Below are positions 1 to 40,100 of a DNA stretch of 64,000 nucleotides, piece by piece. This DNA comes from Owenia fusiformis. Lineage: Eukaryota > Annelida > Polychaeta > Sabellida > Oweniidae. The first letter of the stretch is position 1. Every line of letters starts with the position of its first letter. The position numbers and the translations under genes are program-made. The notes below the pieces were generated by a model. The model was not told where the DNA came from. It made no database searches and saw nothing but the letters and a program-made list of their open reading frames with translations. The DNA lies in contig CAIIXF020000005.1 of NCBI GenBank assembly GCA_903813345.2, positions 16,369,375 through 16,433,374 of the forward strand, given 5' to 3'.

Positions 1-27367
<27,367 letters not shown>

Positions 27368-28050
27368 ATTGTAGGCGTCGTATTCTTTTAATTATAAAAA
27401 TGGTCCTATTATGCTGTTTACTAATCCTAGTCTCTCAATTCACTCCAATCTGCAATGTCACCTCAAAAATTCAACAGAAAAAAATATTCACAAAAACAAA
27501 CCAATAATTTTACTTCTGCGATGTTTTCATGCTTCGATATGCAACTTATCAAACTATACTTCGATTGACATGTAGTTCATACTAAATTTTTTCCATATAT
27601 ATCATCTCTATGGCTGTATATCCAATGAATTAAAATCCAATTGAGGAAATCTAGACGAACACTTCTTTTTCACATCCGCCATGTTGATTTACCACGCCTG
27701 CTCAGTGAGCACTGATGACGTCACTGAGTGCAAGTGCACTTAACTCAGAGAGGTGGGTTCAAGACCGATATAAAGATGTCAGTAGTGTACAAATTTACTC
27801 TAACAAGTACAAAGAGTGTTGCTACAAACTCTGATGGCGGCGTCTCAGTTATTTTGAATAGCATTTTGACTAAAGACCTCCAGAGACAACTGCCATATTA
27901 TCATATTACCCGTTTGTCAAAATTTCACATCCCTTACATCCTTTAGTGTAATTTGCGCAAAATACACATTCTCTATTTGCGCGTACAAAACTCTACTCGA
28001 TTACACCCATGTTCTTTCAAACTCAGTATTTGTGACTTTATTTCTCTAAT
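27368..28050. promoter_or_regulatory. Divergent promoter between SLK and EXD2
   Basis: The two start codons face away from each other across 683 bp. The region contains CCGCCATGTTG at 27676-27686 and GATGGCGGC at 27833-27841 (YY1-type motifs in opposite orientations) and a palindromic CRE, GATGACGTCACT, around 27716-27723. No TATA box is obvious. The arrangement suggests a shared housekeeping promoter; 5' UTRs of both genes must lie here. Confidence 0.7.
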
Positions 28051-28114
28051 ATGGCTCATGCACTCGTTAGAAAGATAGTTATTGTTGGAGGAACTGCTCT
28101 TATTATCGCTTTAG
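28051..28114 (+). CDS. EXD2: EXD2 exon 1 (membrane anchor)
   Basis: MAHALVRKIVIVGGTALIIA then L: a short basic N terminus and one hydrophobic segment, matching the human anchor in place and length. Donor TTAG|GTGAGT, phase 1. This is the first ATG in the frame. Confidence 0.85.
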
Positions 28115-31100
28115 GTGAGTTTTAGGCCAGCGACTTGGCCACACAACCAAACAAAAGTGTTATATTTACAGTCAAAGATTTTTTTTTTTTTCATCTGTTC
28201 AGTTCACAGTACCCCCATAAATGTGAGGTTATTTTGAGGTGTTTTATTATTTTTGAATTTTTTTCTCAAAATAACCTCACAAAGTTTACTATATTGATTC
28301 TTTGGGGAATTGTTTACATGATTTGAAGATTCAAGTCCGAACAATATCAGCAGTTTCCTTACCTTTTTTCTTCTCTTCTGTAAAGATGATTCTTTTTCCA
28401 ATGTAATGAGCGATCAATCAGTCGAAACGATGCTTTATAACGGGAGTAATTTGCAAAATTGGAAGGAAAGTACAAAATTGAAAATGTTTGAGAAATTTCT
28501 GTTATCCGTACTAGATCGTCATTACAAGAATTAATAGATTATTTCAAGGGCTATCTTTTGTAGCAAGTTGATGATTAATGTCTTGTCGATACGAAAATAA
28601 TAAAAAGTTTATAAAATTTGATTATTTTAGTACAAATTTAGCATGTCTTCTACCATGGGCGTTCAAGAAAAAATCCCCAAAGAATCAACATAGTAAGCTT
28701 TGTGAGGTTATTTTGAGAAAAAAATTCAAAAATAATAAAAAAAAACTCAAAATAACCTCACATTTATGGGGGTAGTTCACAGGTGCAGGGGATCGTATGG
28801 AGAGGCTAGAAACTCTTCTTAGGAGAAGAGTTTCTAGCCTCTGCCCTACCCTCAATGCGATCCCCTGTGATAGGAACTTCTGTGATAGGAACTTAAAAAT
28901 TTGAAGTGATATTCATGTAAATCCTGACTCTTCAAATGTTGAGGTGATTTTGGAGCCCAATTACGCCGCAAGGAGGATTGGCTTCCAAAATGCAAAATGC
29001 TGTTCCGCCATTTTCAAACCTGTCACGAGTAAATAAGGTAACTGATGTTGTATTCTGGGAGTCAATCCTCCTTGGATCACAAGTGTGGCGATCCATTTAA
29101 ACATTTGATTGATTTGGTAGGAATTCATCCATCATTTGGAGGTATGAAGCTTTGGATTCATTCATCGTGCTACTTAGAGCTGAGTGAATGGGAATTATTT
29201 TTCTACCACTTGGGAGAGTTTGAGACAAGAAACTTAGAATTTAGCTCATTGTGACAACTTTTGATGGTTGAGGTTTATCAATGTCTCCGACTTTATTTAG
29301 AATATGTCCTCGAGCGCCCTAGGTTATGCCATATATGTATGCAGAGACTTAAAATATGTCTCTGATGTATGGTTGTATTTCACTTGTAAAGTGTACTACT
29401 CACGCCCCAGCCCCCATTCATGAAGACTTTTTTGAAAAATTACAATTTATTTTTACAAATTGTCGTGCTTTCTAGAAGCTTTGAGAAGTTCTAGATCATG
29501 TTCAGATGAAATGTTGAGACGCCAGGATCTGCTAAGCCATGATTTGCCAAGGAAATGGGGGGGGGGGTCACTTTTTGAAAAATTCCAGAGGGGTTGACTT
29601 TTGACAACTTTGGCTGAAATATGCTTAACATCATGGGCTATCATGCGAAGGGGCGTAGCCAGCTCTCAGTCAGGGGAAATCGAAAGAGTCCTGGCTGGTT
29701 TAGATAAAACAATCACATACCAGGAGTGATAAAATTGCATTATTTGTGATGAACTGTGAATTAGATAACAAATTAGATGGTAGTCAAAATTTCATATATA
29801 ACAATTCACAATTGCTCACGTTCATAATTTATATACAAAATATAATACAAACCCCTTAATTTTAGGTGCTCTTCAAATCATGAGATACAGAGAAAATAAG
29901 AGAGAAAAGCTTAAACCAAAACATCAATCAGGCAGGGACAGATTTAAACGTAATAAGAAAAAAATAAATGTCATCAGCCAACTCAGTGATTGGTCAGAAG
30001 TAAAAGCAGAGTTCCTTCAAGATGCCATTAAGTATAAGGTATTGGTATATTCTAACTCAGATTATTTGATATAACATCAGACACTGTAAATTATACAGTT
30101 TTTAAGCACGTAATATAACTATAAATATAACTAATTTCAGATTGCCCCTCATCCATAAATATGACTCTAATTGAACAAGTTTGACTAAAGCTAGCCATAC
30201 ACTTGCCGGACAAATGCGGATGTCAAGGGAGGTATAGAATAAAATATTTTCACCAGACAACTTCAGACTTTTTCAGCGGACAAGCCAGGACATTGTCCTA
30301 TTTCGTCTGGGGTTGTCCGCCGGATATTCTTCCAGACTTGTCTATTTTTGTCAGTTTATGTCCAGTGAAAAGAATGAACATGTTAATTCTTTTCTCTGGA
30401 CAAATTCAAAAGCATTGAGTCACGTGATGATCAATGACCATTTTCGAATAAAACAGGACATCATCGGACAAAGCAGGACAACCTCAGACATTGTATGATG
30501 ATGTCTGTCGTACAACCTCAGACAATGGCGGACAAAATTAGACAAAATGGACAAAATCTGACAATGTCCTGAAAGTGTATGACTAGCTTAAGGAAAATCA
30601 ACTTTCTCAAGAGAATAAACCCAATTTATAGAATGAACCATAGTCTAGCTGCAAACCTTGTGATCCGCCTCCCACCTCAGGCCCATAGCCAGGATTTGCC
30701 AAGGGGAGTTCACTTTTTGAAAAATTCCAGGGGGGTTCACTTGTGACAATTTTGGTCCAAAAATGGCCAAAATCACTTAAAAAGTGCTCAGAATGGTGAA
30801 AAATTGCATGATTTTGAAAGATTTTTTGGAACCCCCCTTGGCTACGGGCCTGCACCTCTTGACTACACAACTTCTCACACAGGGGAGATCTGAAGTGGGG
30901 GAGGAGCCATTAGGGCTTGAAGCTTGACTAAATGAACCACATTCTCTTGGTACCCAGCCTTTTACAAAATGAGGCATGTAATAACATGTACAAATGAACC
31001 ATTATATTACCTAATGTTTTAGGTACTGGGCTTAGATTGTGAGTGGGTGACAAGAGATGGAAGGATGCAGCCTGTATCTATGCTACAACTTGCCACTGTG

Positions 31101-34100
31101 ACTGGTCACTGTTGTTTATTCAGACTACACATTCTTGAATGTATTCCTGCAGACCTGCTTAATATACTGGCGGACAAAAGGTAAAAAATAATTATGATCT
31201 TCATCATTTATAGTCTTCCCAAATCAGATAATGCATATTGCGAGTGATGTTGAGAAGTATCAGTGCCAGTCGCTGCTTCGTAGGTTGTGTGATATAAAAG
31301 CAATCCTACAACCTGTCTGCTATATATTTACTTGAAATCAAGTCAGAACTGTTCGAATGATGAGAGAAATAAGTATTGTAAAATTGTGACAGTTTTTCCA
31401 AAACTCACCTTTTACTCACTCTTTTTGGCCATTTGATATGAATTGCTCTTAATACAGCATTTTGAAAGTGGGAGTTGCAGTTCTTGATGATGGAGATAAG
31501 GGAATATCACAGTAAGAAAGAGGATGGTTTAAATAGTGGAAATCTGTGAAAATCTCAATTTTTCAAAAATGGCACTCGGAACATTATTATTCTCATACGA
31601 CAGCATGTTTTGTGGGTTTATTACATCGAGGCAATCTTGACACTTGTCTACTCCATGTACACCCATGGGTTACCATTCATTGTTTAGTTAGCCATTTATA
31701 TTATTACAGGATACTATGCCTGCATTTCTTTTGCTTAAAGTGGCTGCAAAGACAAGAGAGTTCATAATGTTGGAGCAATCTTCTCAAAAAGCAGTTTTTT
31801 AAAAAAAGCAATTACAAACCTATTAAATTTGAAAACAGGGAGCCTACTTTTAGGCAATGCTGAAATCAAATCAGAACTGTTGGTATGACGGGAACAGAAA
31901 ATTTTGCAAAAGTGTGACAGGTTTCCAAATTAAGTTTTAAATTTTTACTTGTCTTTGTCTTTGTTGTCCATTTGACATGAATTGCTCTTAATGCAGCATC
32001 TTAAAAGTGGGGGTTGCAGTTCTTGATGATGGCCTGAAGCTAGGCAGAGGCTACCAGGTGTGTCTGAGGGGCTGTGTCGATCTTCGGTACCTCACTCAAC
32101 GACTTAAAGCTTACAAAGGAAGGTAATATAAGTTATAACATTGAATGTATCATTTCTATATTAGAACGGGTATCTGTATCCTCAAAGGAAAAATCTCCTT
32201 ACCAGAGTGTCATCTAAGTTTTTGTTTATTTTTTTAGGCACAACAAATCAATTTCTATTATCATGTTAAAATGTGAAAGATACATTGTACATGTACACAA
32301 TTTTACACAAATGGGCTACCAAAAGCCGAAAAAAGAATGAGTATATTGATTGAAAAAGAAATAAAATTAGTTAGAAAGTGATCAAAATACTAGTATTAAG
32401 AACTTTTGAAAATAGAATTCATACATTTAGTGTTCTCTCCAAGATTCATCTAGGTGCTTAATACTATTCTTTTCATTTTTGTATGATGCCATGGTGTCAA
32501 AATATCAGAGTTGTAATTATGGTAACCCTTTTCACCAAATAAATGTGAACTTTGATAAAACAAATTTTTCAAATTGCCTATTCCAGTATTTGAGTGTATT
32601 GCATAATTGTAGGACTGGACTTGGTTTGAAGGTGCTTGCTAGAGAGTTACTAGGTGTTACATTAGAGAAAGACATAAGAACTCGTTGTAGCAACTGGGAG
32701 GCAAAGCAACTATCGGAACAGCAAGTTTGTCGCTTCATTGAACTTTATGTTTATTGGAGGGCCATTTTTTCAATGCACATCATGTATAAGTAAATGAAGT
32801 AATAAAGAATTAATTTATGTGAGGGATATTTCATGCAGAGTACATAACAATTGTTTATTTGTCATTGCTTAATTTTTATGTAACCATGGTTCCCAACTTT
32901 TTTGTGGTCTGGTTGGCATCTGTAACAAAAGGGAGGTGGTGACAATTTGCATGTAAATGCCTTGTTTTATGGTTTAATTGTAACAATCTATTCTTTATTA
33001 TTCTAGGTAGAGTATGCAGCAATGGACGTTCTAGTAGCGATTGATATCTTTACTGAGCTTGTATACAGGAAACTTTCACGTCAAGATATACCAACATTTG
33101 ATGCATTCTGGTCTAAAATGCCACCTTTATGCCAAGGCCTGGTCGATGTGAAATACAAAGAAAAGAAAAGACAAGTTGGTCCACTCTTACCAAAGGTACC
33201 AGTGATTTATGTCTATGAATGACAGTTTTGATGATACAGTAAAACCTGTATATCCAAACACTGTTGTAATTTGAGCAATATGCTCACGTGAACACTTTTT
33301 CTTGAAACTTCCCATTCACTCCAATGTTTAAGAAGCCTTGAAATGTAGACAGATTTTACAAATATTACACCATTGTATGAAATAACGAACAGATCCATTA
33401 GGTTGATGGGAGTCTTGTCATGTGACTTGGTACACTGATTCTCAGCTGACAGTAGCGAAATTTGAACACATCACTATTCATTTCCTGAGTATGACATGAT
33501 TAAAAAACTCCTATAACTGTATTTTTATTTTCTCCTTTAGGCCGATGATGCAAGTTCAGAATCAGATGAATCAGAGGAATCTAGTCCCCTCTTCAATAGT
33601 CCTCATTCCAACAGTCCTCCCTCCAGGTCCTCTAGCCACACAACCATAGCCAGCCACAACTCTAGTAAACCACTGGGCAAAGCATTTATGCCAAGAACGA
33701 AGCCTCTCTACCACAATTGTCAACTTGAAGCCATCGATGGTCAAACTCTATGCACTTGCGATATAAAGAAAGCAGAGTGGTACATTCTTAAAGGATTAGG
33801 AGGTGTGTACACATTACAGGGTGACCCAAAAAACGTAACTGCCTAAAGCTTAATAATTTCTTTAATATCTGCACAATCAAGGTTATTTCCCAGATATATT
33901 TGTTTTGTCGTAAAAATACAGACAATACAGATGAAATCTCAAGTTGAGGATATCCTCAATAGAAACTATGATCTATGGATAACAAGCTTTGCTGAACATT
34001 TCATATAAAATAGATTTATACCATGAACATTTTTTTTTATAGAAAAAGTATGTGATGATCCATTCACCGTAAAGTTGAATTTTGAGCCAAGTGGGCGCCC

Positions 34101-37100
34101 AGAATCTGGCGAGAATTACTATCTGGCTGAGAAGTTGAATATCTGTGTTGTGTGTGGCAGCGAAGACTCCTATATACGCAAAAACATTATTCCAAAGGAA
34201 TACAGGAAGTAAGTGTATGGTCTGAAGTCTGAATCCAATCCAATTTTTTGGCCTTTAGTACCTTGTATCATGGAATTTTAGTATTCTTGGGGTCTCAACA
34301 TTTTAAAATATATTGGGTCTAAATTCTCAGAGGGGATTGTTTTTAAAATAGCACCAGGTTTATAAATGAAGCCAGTGAATCCGTTATTATGCAAAAGAAT
34401 TCCAACAGCATTGATATCACTCGGACATATTGATGCACAATAAATGAGCTGCTAATATCGGATATCATAAGGTCAATGCTACAAATTAACATAATTTTTT
34501 CAGATATTTTCCACCAATCATGAAGGAGCATAAGTCACATGATATCTTACTGCTGTGTACAGCGTGTCACGAGATGTCTGGAATACACGACTTTCAGCTA
34601 CGAGAGCGGCTAGCTGCAGAGTGTGATGCCCCTATAGGGAGTATGGAGAATGTCAAATACCAACAGGACTCTGAAGTACAGAAAGTCAAGAGCAGTGCAA
34701 AGTGAGTATCCTTAGAAGTCCATATTCATAAAATATTTAAAGTGTGCACCAAAGTTTAAAACTGTGCAGGCGCAGTGCTCTCGCTAACCCATATAAAGTG
34801 ATTACAGGGTTCAGGCTTCAGAGGTAAGCCAGGAAGGTGAACAACTATCGTCCCGTGTTGATTTCCCGTATAATCGTAACCATGCAAGTTTCACCATTGA
34901 AATTGAAAATTACTATAATAACATATACTTTGCAGATGCTATTTATCACAGGCTGGTATCGAAAAATTTGTCCGCTGTGACGGAGCGTGCTATTTTGCAT
35001 AGAAACATTAGTAAATGCACACAATTTATTTTTTTTACTCATATGTTTTGATATATCAAAGAAAATTACTGACTCCATGCAATGAATATATCGTTTGCGG
35101 GTAACTTTAACTTCTGTTTGAAGTCCAACAACACTAAGAGTAAAAGCTATTGAAAACGGCGTCAGAGTATCATACTCCAAAATGTACCATTTCTTTTTAT
35201 GTCACCACCAAAAGTGGTGACATATTGTTATGGTCTCCGTTTTTTTGCGACGGCGGTTGGTGGTTGTTTTTTTGCGACGGCGGTTGGTGGTTGGCGTCCG
35301 GCGTCTGGCGTCCGGCGTCTGGCGTCCGGCGTCTGTAACAATTTCTTACAACTTCCTATAACTTAACAAATACTGTTTAGACTGACTTCAATTTTTTTCT
35401 GAATCATCTACATGTTCTCAAAAGTTCAAATCTGACTTTAGATTTGACATTTGACCTTCAATGACCTTCTCAAGGTCAAAAAGGTCTTTTTTCAACTTGC
35501 TTCACATTGACTAAATTTTTTTTCAAAATCATCTACATGTTCTCAGAAATTCAAATCTGACTTTAGATTTGACATTTGACCTTCAAATCTGACTTTAGAT
35601 TTGACATTTGACCTTCAATGACCTTCTCAAGGTCAAAAAAGGTCAAAAAGGTCTGTTTTCAACTTGCTTCAAATTGACTAAATTTTTTTTTCAAAATCAT
35701 CTACGTGTTCTCAGAAATTCAAATCTGACTTAAGATTTGACTTAAGATTTGACATTTGACCTTCAATGACCTTCTCAAGGTCAAAAAGGTCTGTTTTCAA
35801 CTTGCTTCAAATTGACTAAAAAATTTTTTCAAAATCATCTATGTATTCTCAGAAATTCAAATCTGACTTTAGATTTGACTTAAGATTTGACATTTGACCT
35901 TCTCAAAGTCAAAAAAGGTCAAAAAGGTCTTTTTTCAACTTGCTTCAAATTGACTAATTTTTTTTTTCAAAATCATCTACATGTTCTCAGAAATTCAAAT
36001 CTGACTTTAGATTTGACATTTGACCTTCAATGACCTTCTCAATGTCAAAAAAGGTCAAAATGGTATTTTTTCATCTTGCTTCAAATTGACTAAATTTTTT
36101 ATTCAAAATCATCTACATGTTCTCAGAAATTCAAATATGACTTTAGATTTGACATTTGACCTTCAGTGACCTTCTCAAGGTCAAAAAAGGTCAAAAAGGT
36201 CTTTTTTCAACTTGCTTCAAATTGACTAATTTTTTTTTCAAAATCATCTACATGTTCTCAGAAATTCAAATCTGAATTTAGATTTGACATTTGACCTTTA
36301 ATGACCTTCTCAAGGTCAAAAATGGTCAAAAAGGTCTGTTTTCAACTTGCTTCAAATTGACCAAATTTATTTTTCAAAATCATCTACATCTTTTCAGAAG
36401 TTCAAATTTGACTTAACAAGTTCTCAGAAGTTCAAATCTGACTTTAAATTTGACCTTTGACCTTCAATGACCTTCTCAAAGTCAAAAAGGTCTTTTTTCA
36501 ACTTGCTTCAAATTGACTAATTTTTTTTCAAAATCATCTACATGTTCTCAGAAGTTCAAATCTGACTTTAGATTTGACATTTGACCTTCAATGACCTTGA
36601 AAAGGTCAAAAAGGTCTTTTTTCAACTTGCTTCAAATTTACTTAATTTTTTTTTCAAAATCATCTACATGTTCTCAGAAGTTCAAATCTGACTTTACATT
36701 TGACATTAGACCTTCAATGACCTTCTCAATGTCAAAAAAAGTCAAAGAGGTATTTTTTCAACTTGCTTCAAATTGACGAATTTTTTTTTCAAAATCATCT
36801 ACATGTTCTAAGAAGTTCAAATCAAACCTTCTTAAGGTCAAAAGGTATTTTCCAACTTGCTTTAAATTGACCAAATTGTTTTAGGTGGTGACATTTTGTC
36901 ATGTTAATGCCTTGTATTTCTTTTTAATGGTACAGTATAGCGACACGATAATATTTACATATGTTTTCAGCATAACTCTGAAGGTATTAATGAGATCTTT
37001 ATGTTTTGGGTATTTTTAATTTTTTTTATAAAAAATAATGTTTAATTTTTTTGTCCACTGTGACGGAGCAGTTTCAAATTTGAAAAACGTTAAGAATTTA

Positions 37101-40100
37101 GATTTATAATATATATTTTTACAACTACACTTTAGAGGAGCGAGCGTGTCAAATCTCTTTCGTAAGTATTCTGAAAAATGAAACGTAATGAAAGTACACA
37201 ATTCAAATTCTGAGATGTATATACGACCACTCTTTAAGCTTCTTTTCTCAGTTTGTACTGCAATCCAACTTATGCATGATAACTCATAAAAATGTTAGTC
37301 AACTTCATTTCAGTATAGGGTATTTGCCTTTCGTAGTGCCTACTACGGATCCATCACCTGACATGGTCATTTTTGCGGTAACTTGATTATTTGAAGTAAA
37401 ATTATTTGCTGAAGATGAAGCTAAATACATATTATATGGTATGGACTGCGGATTGTTCTACCCTCTTTAGTCGTTCCGAAAGGTAAGTGGAGTGTATCTT
37501 GAAATACGAAAATGCAAAATTTGATTTTCAGATTGTTCTTTATTTGAATAAGAGTTATGGCTATCTGATGCAACTACAGTAAAACATGTGTACAGTGAAC
37601 GCATATGGAGCCCAAAAATGTGTTCCCAGTTGGTAGATGTTCACTCCATAGAGGCAATTTCATACAGAAGTCAGAGGAATATTTGATAAGAAGAGGTGTT
37701 CACTAGAGAAAGATATTCATTGATACAGGTTTACAGTGCAGCACGTTTACCAAGACTTTTTTTGTAATTTTAGTCTATGCAAAACGATGAATTTCATGAA
37801 TTTCAAATAATTACAAATTAAATCTGTATTGGGATCATCTTTTATACAGTAATATTATATGGTAAAAGGTTGTATCTGTCGGAATGCAGGATGCCTGTGC
37901 GCTATTTCGAATAAATTCATATTAGCCCTATTTACACTACACTTGACATTCCAAGACGTCTTGGCGAAAACGTAAATAGAAATATCATGTTGAGTTTACA
38001 CCATGTTGATTCATGTTGATTTCAGTACAAACCTCCGAAAAAATGCAAAGAGTGGTCGTTTTTATATCTCCGATTTACATTACCCCAGATCCCCCAGAGG
38101 CTAATTGTCATAATTTAGGAAAGTGATTTGTGACGTTCTCTCTCTAAGGTTACTTTTAAAAGATATAATTTGAATCTTAAATTCTTAACGTAGTTCACAG
38201 TTAAAACTGCTCCGTCACAACTGACAAAAAATGTAAACATTATTTTTTATAAAAAATATTAAAAATACCCAATACATCAAGATATCGTTAATACCTTCAG
38301 AGTTATGCTGAAAACATATGTAAATATTATCGTGTCACTATATTGTACCATTAAAAAGAAATAAAAGAAATGGTACATTTTGGAGTATGATACCCCGGCG
38401 CCGTTTTCAATAGCTTTTACTCTTAGCGTTGTTGGACTTCAAACAAAAGTTAAAGTTACCCGCAAATGATATACCCATTGCATGGAATAAGAAACTTTCT
38501 TTGGTATAGCGTAACATATGAGTAAAAAAATAAATTGTGTGGGTTTCTTAATGTTTCTATGCAAAATAGCACACTCCGTCACAGCGGACAAATTTTTCGA
38601 TACCAGCCTGTGTTTATGAAGCTGTTAGGCGTAGTATGCATCAATCAATCCTGGTAAAATTCACAGAGCAACAAGATCTCGAGGACAATATTTCTAAAAT
38701 GTTTTTGATTTTTGAAAAACGGTCAGGAAATCCAATCGGGGCGTTAGTAAAAATTGATAAGCAACTCTTATTCTCTTATTATTTGAAGAATAAAGAAATC
38801 GGTTACTGTTTTGTAAATTTCGCCATGACAATATTGTGCAGTTAAATTTTTTTTGAAAGCAGACCTAAATTAGAAGGTTAAATAAAGGTAAACTTATTGC
38901 TTGTCTCCTTCGCCTTCAAAACCTTACACAATTTTGAAAATATTAAAAGCGTTTATATAAGACGATTTGAATTGTAGTTGCTAGGCAATTGTGACGTCAT
39001 AAAAGCACATGTTTCAATGAATAAAATGTAAAATTTTAGTAAAATTCTGATCAGTATTTCAAAAGTTATCCCGATTTCAACGAACTGTGTAAGCGTGAAA
39101 TGTTACGCCTTACAGCGTATTTGACGATGTCGGAGTACATTTAACTTAAAAAACATGGTAGATCCCATCACACATTTCAAGGAAAAATAATTTCAGTGAA
39201 ATGCGAATAAAAAATACTTCAAAATGATATATAATGCACATAGTTAGCTTTTTAAATAAGGCAGGTATTAACGCTTAAAGCTGAGATTAGCCCGTATTTC
39301 CCGAATTGTCCCCAGGTCCGTGCACGTCATAATTCCAATGTAGTACACACATAAATAGTGTACATTATGTAGTACCTGAATAGTCTGGTTTATATAATAT
39401 TGAAGGGCATGCTGATTGTACACACAAGTACATGCATGAAGGCCTAATATTGATATACGTAGCTTGCATACCTAAATAAAAAATAAACTCTTCTAATCCC
39501 CTAATGTAAACACGGTGGTATACATAGCCCAATTTATCGGGAACTTCATTCTCCTGTTCCATTAAAAACTACACCTTGTGCTTACATTATAAAATGGACC
39601 TGACTGTTGAAATCTCCAATAATGAATAAATGACCACCCTTTGTGATACTGAACAGCCAGAAACATGTTACTGTATGCTTATTCAGCTGGAGGAACTTTT
39701 TACCATTCCTTTGGGTTAATCACCCTTCGATTCATATTGAGAAACCTTTGAAGTTATTTTCAGCTTTAGTAGTTTCCATTGGCGGATCTAGGGTGAGGGG
39801 CCAAAATTTTGTAGGACGAGAGCGGCTAGCCTTCAGTGTTTTTTAAATTATTTTCATGATTTGTAATTTGCTTCTGAATCCGCTAGTGTCTTCTCTGTGA
39901 CTTAATTAATGTTGAATATGAACATATTCTACATTAAGTATTGAATATTTGATTTTTCCAGGGCGCTGAAGAATTGCAGAGACCAGATTCCTCACTACAG
40001 AGTGATTGAACTGGAAGATATTATCAGAGATTACTACAATGTTAAACTGATTGATGATGATATCTTAACTAAGGCCTTCAATATGGAAACAAGGTACATA

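Larger units (their letters stand above)
28115..29865. other. EXD2 intron 1
   Basis: Contains a hAT-like element (28210-28774), a foldback (28785-28872) and a CAGGCC-like relic (29540-29680). Confidence 0.6.
30039..31022. other. EXD2 intron 2
   Basis: Carries two elements (30187-30592 and 30678-30852) and an older repeat around the second. Confidence 0.6.
34947..38612. mobile_element. 3.7-kb foldback element, 5-bp TSD
   Basis: Outer ends CACAGGCTGGTATCGAAAAA and TTTTTCGATACCAGCCTGTG flanked by TTTAT (34942-34946, 38613-38617). Arms of several hundred bp are inverted: left 34947-35198 plus 36915 to about 37120, right about 38190-38612, sharing AAATTTGTCCGCTGTGACGG and ACATATGTAAATATTATCGT. 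No transposase frame. The left arm is split by 35199-36914. Confidence 0.9.
34702..39961. other. EXD2 intron 9 (5.3 kb)
   Basis: Dominated by a foldback element (34947-38612) with a second element inside it. 38613-39961 shows only a fragment of the GGATC-type repeat at about 39778. Confidence 0.75.
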
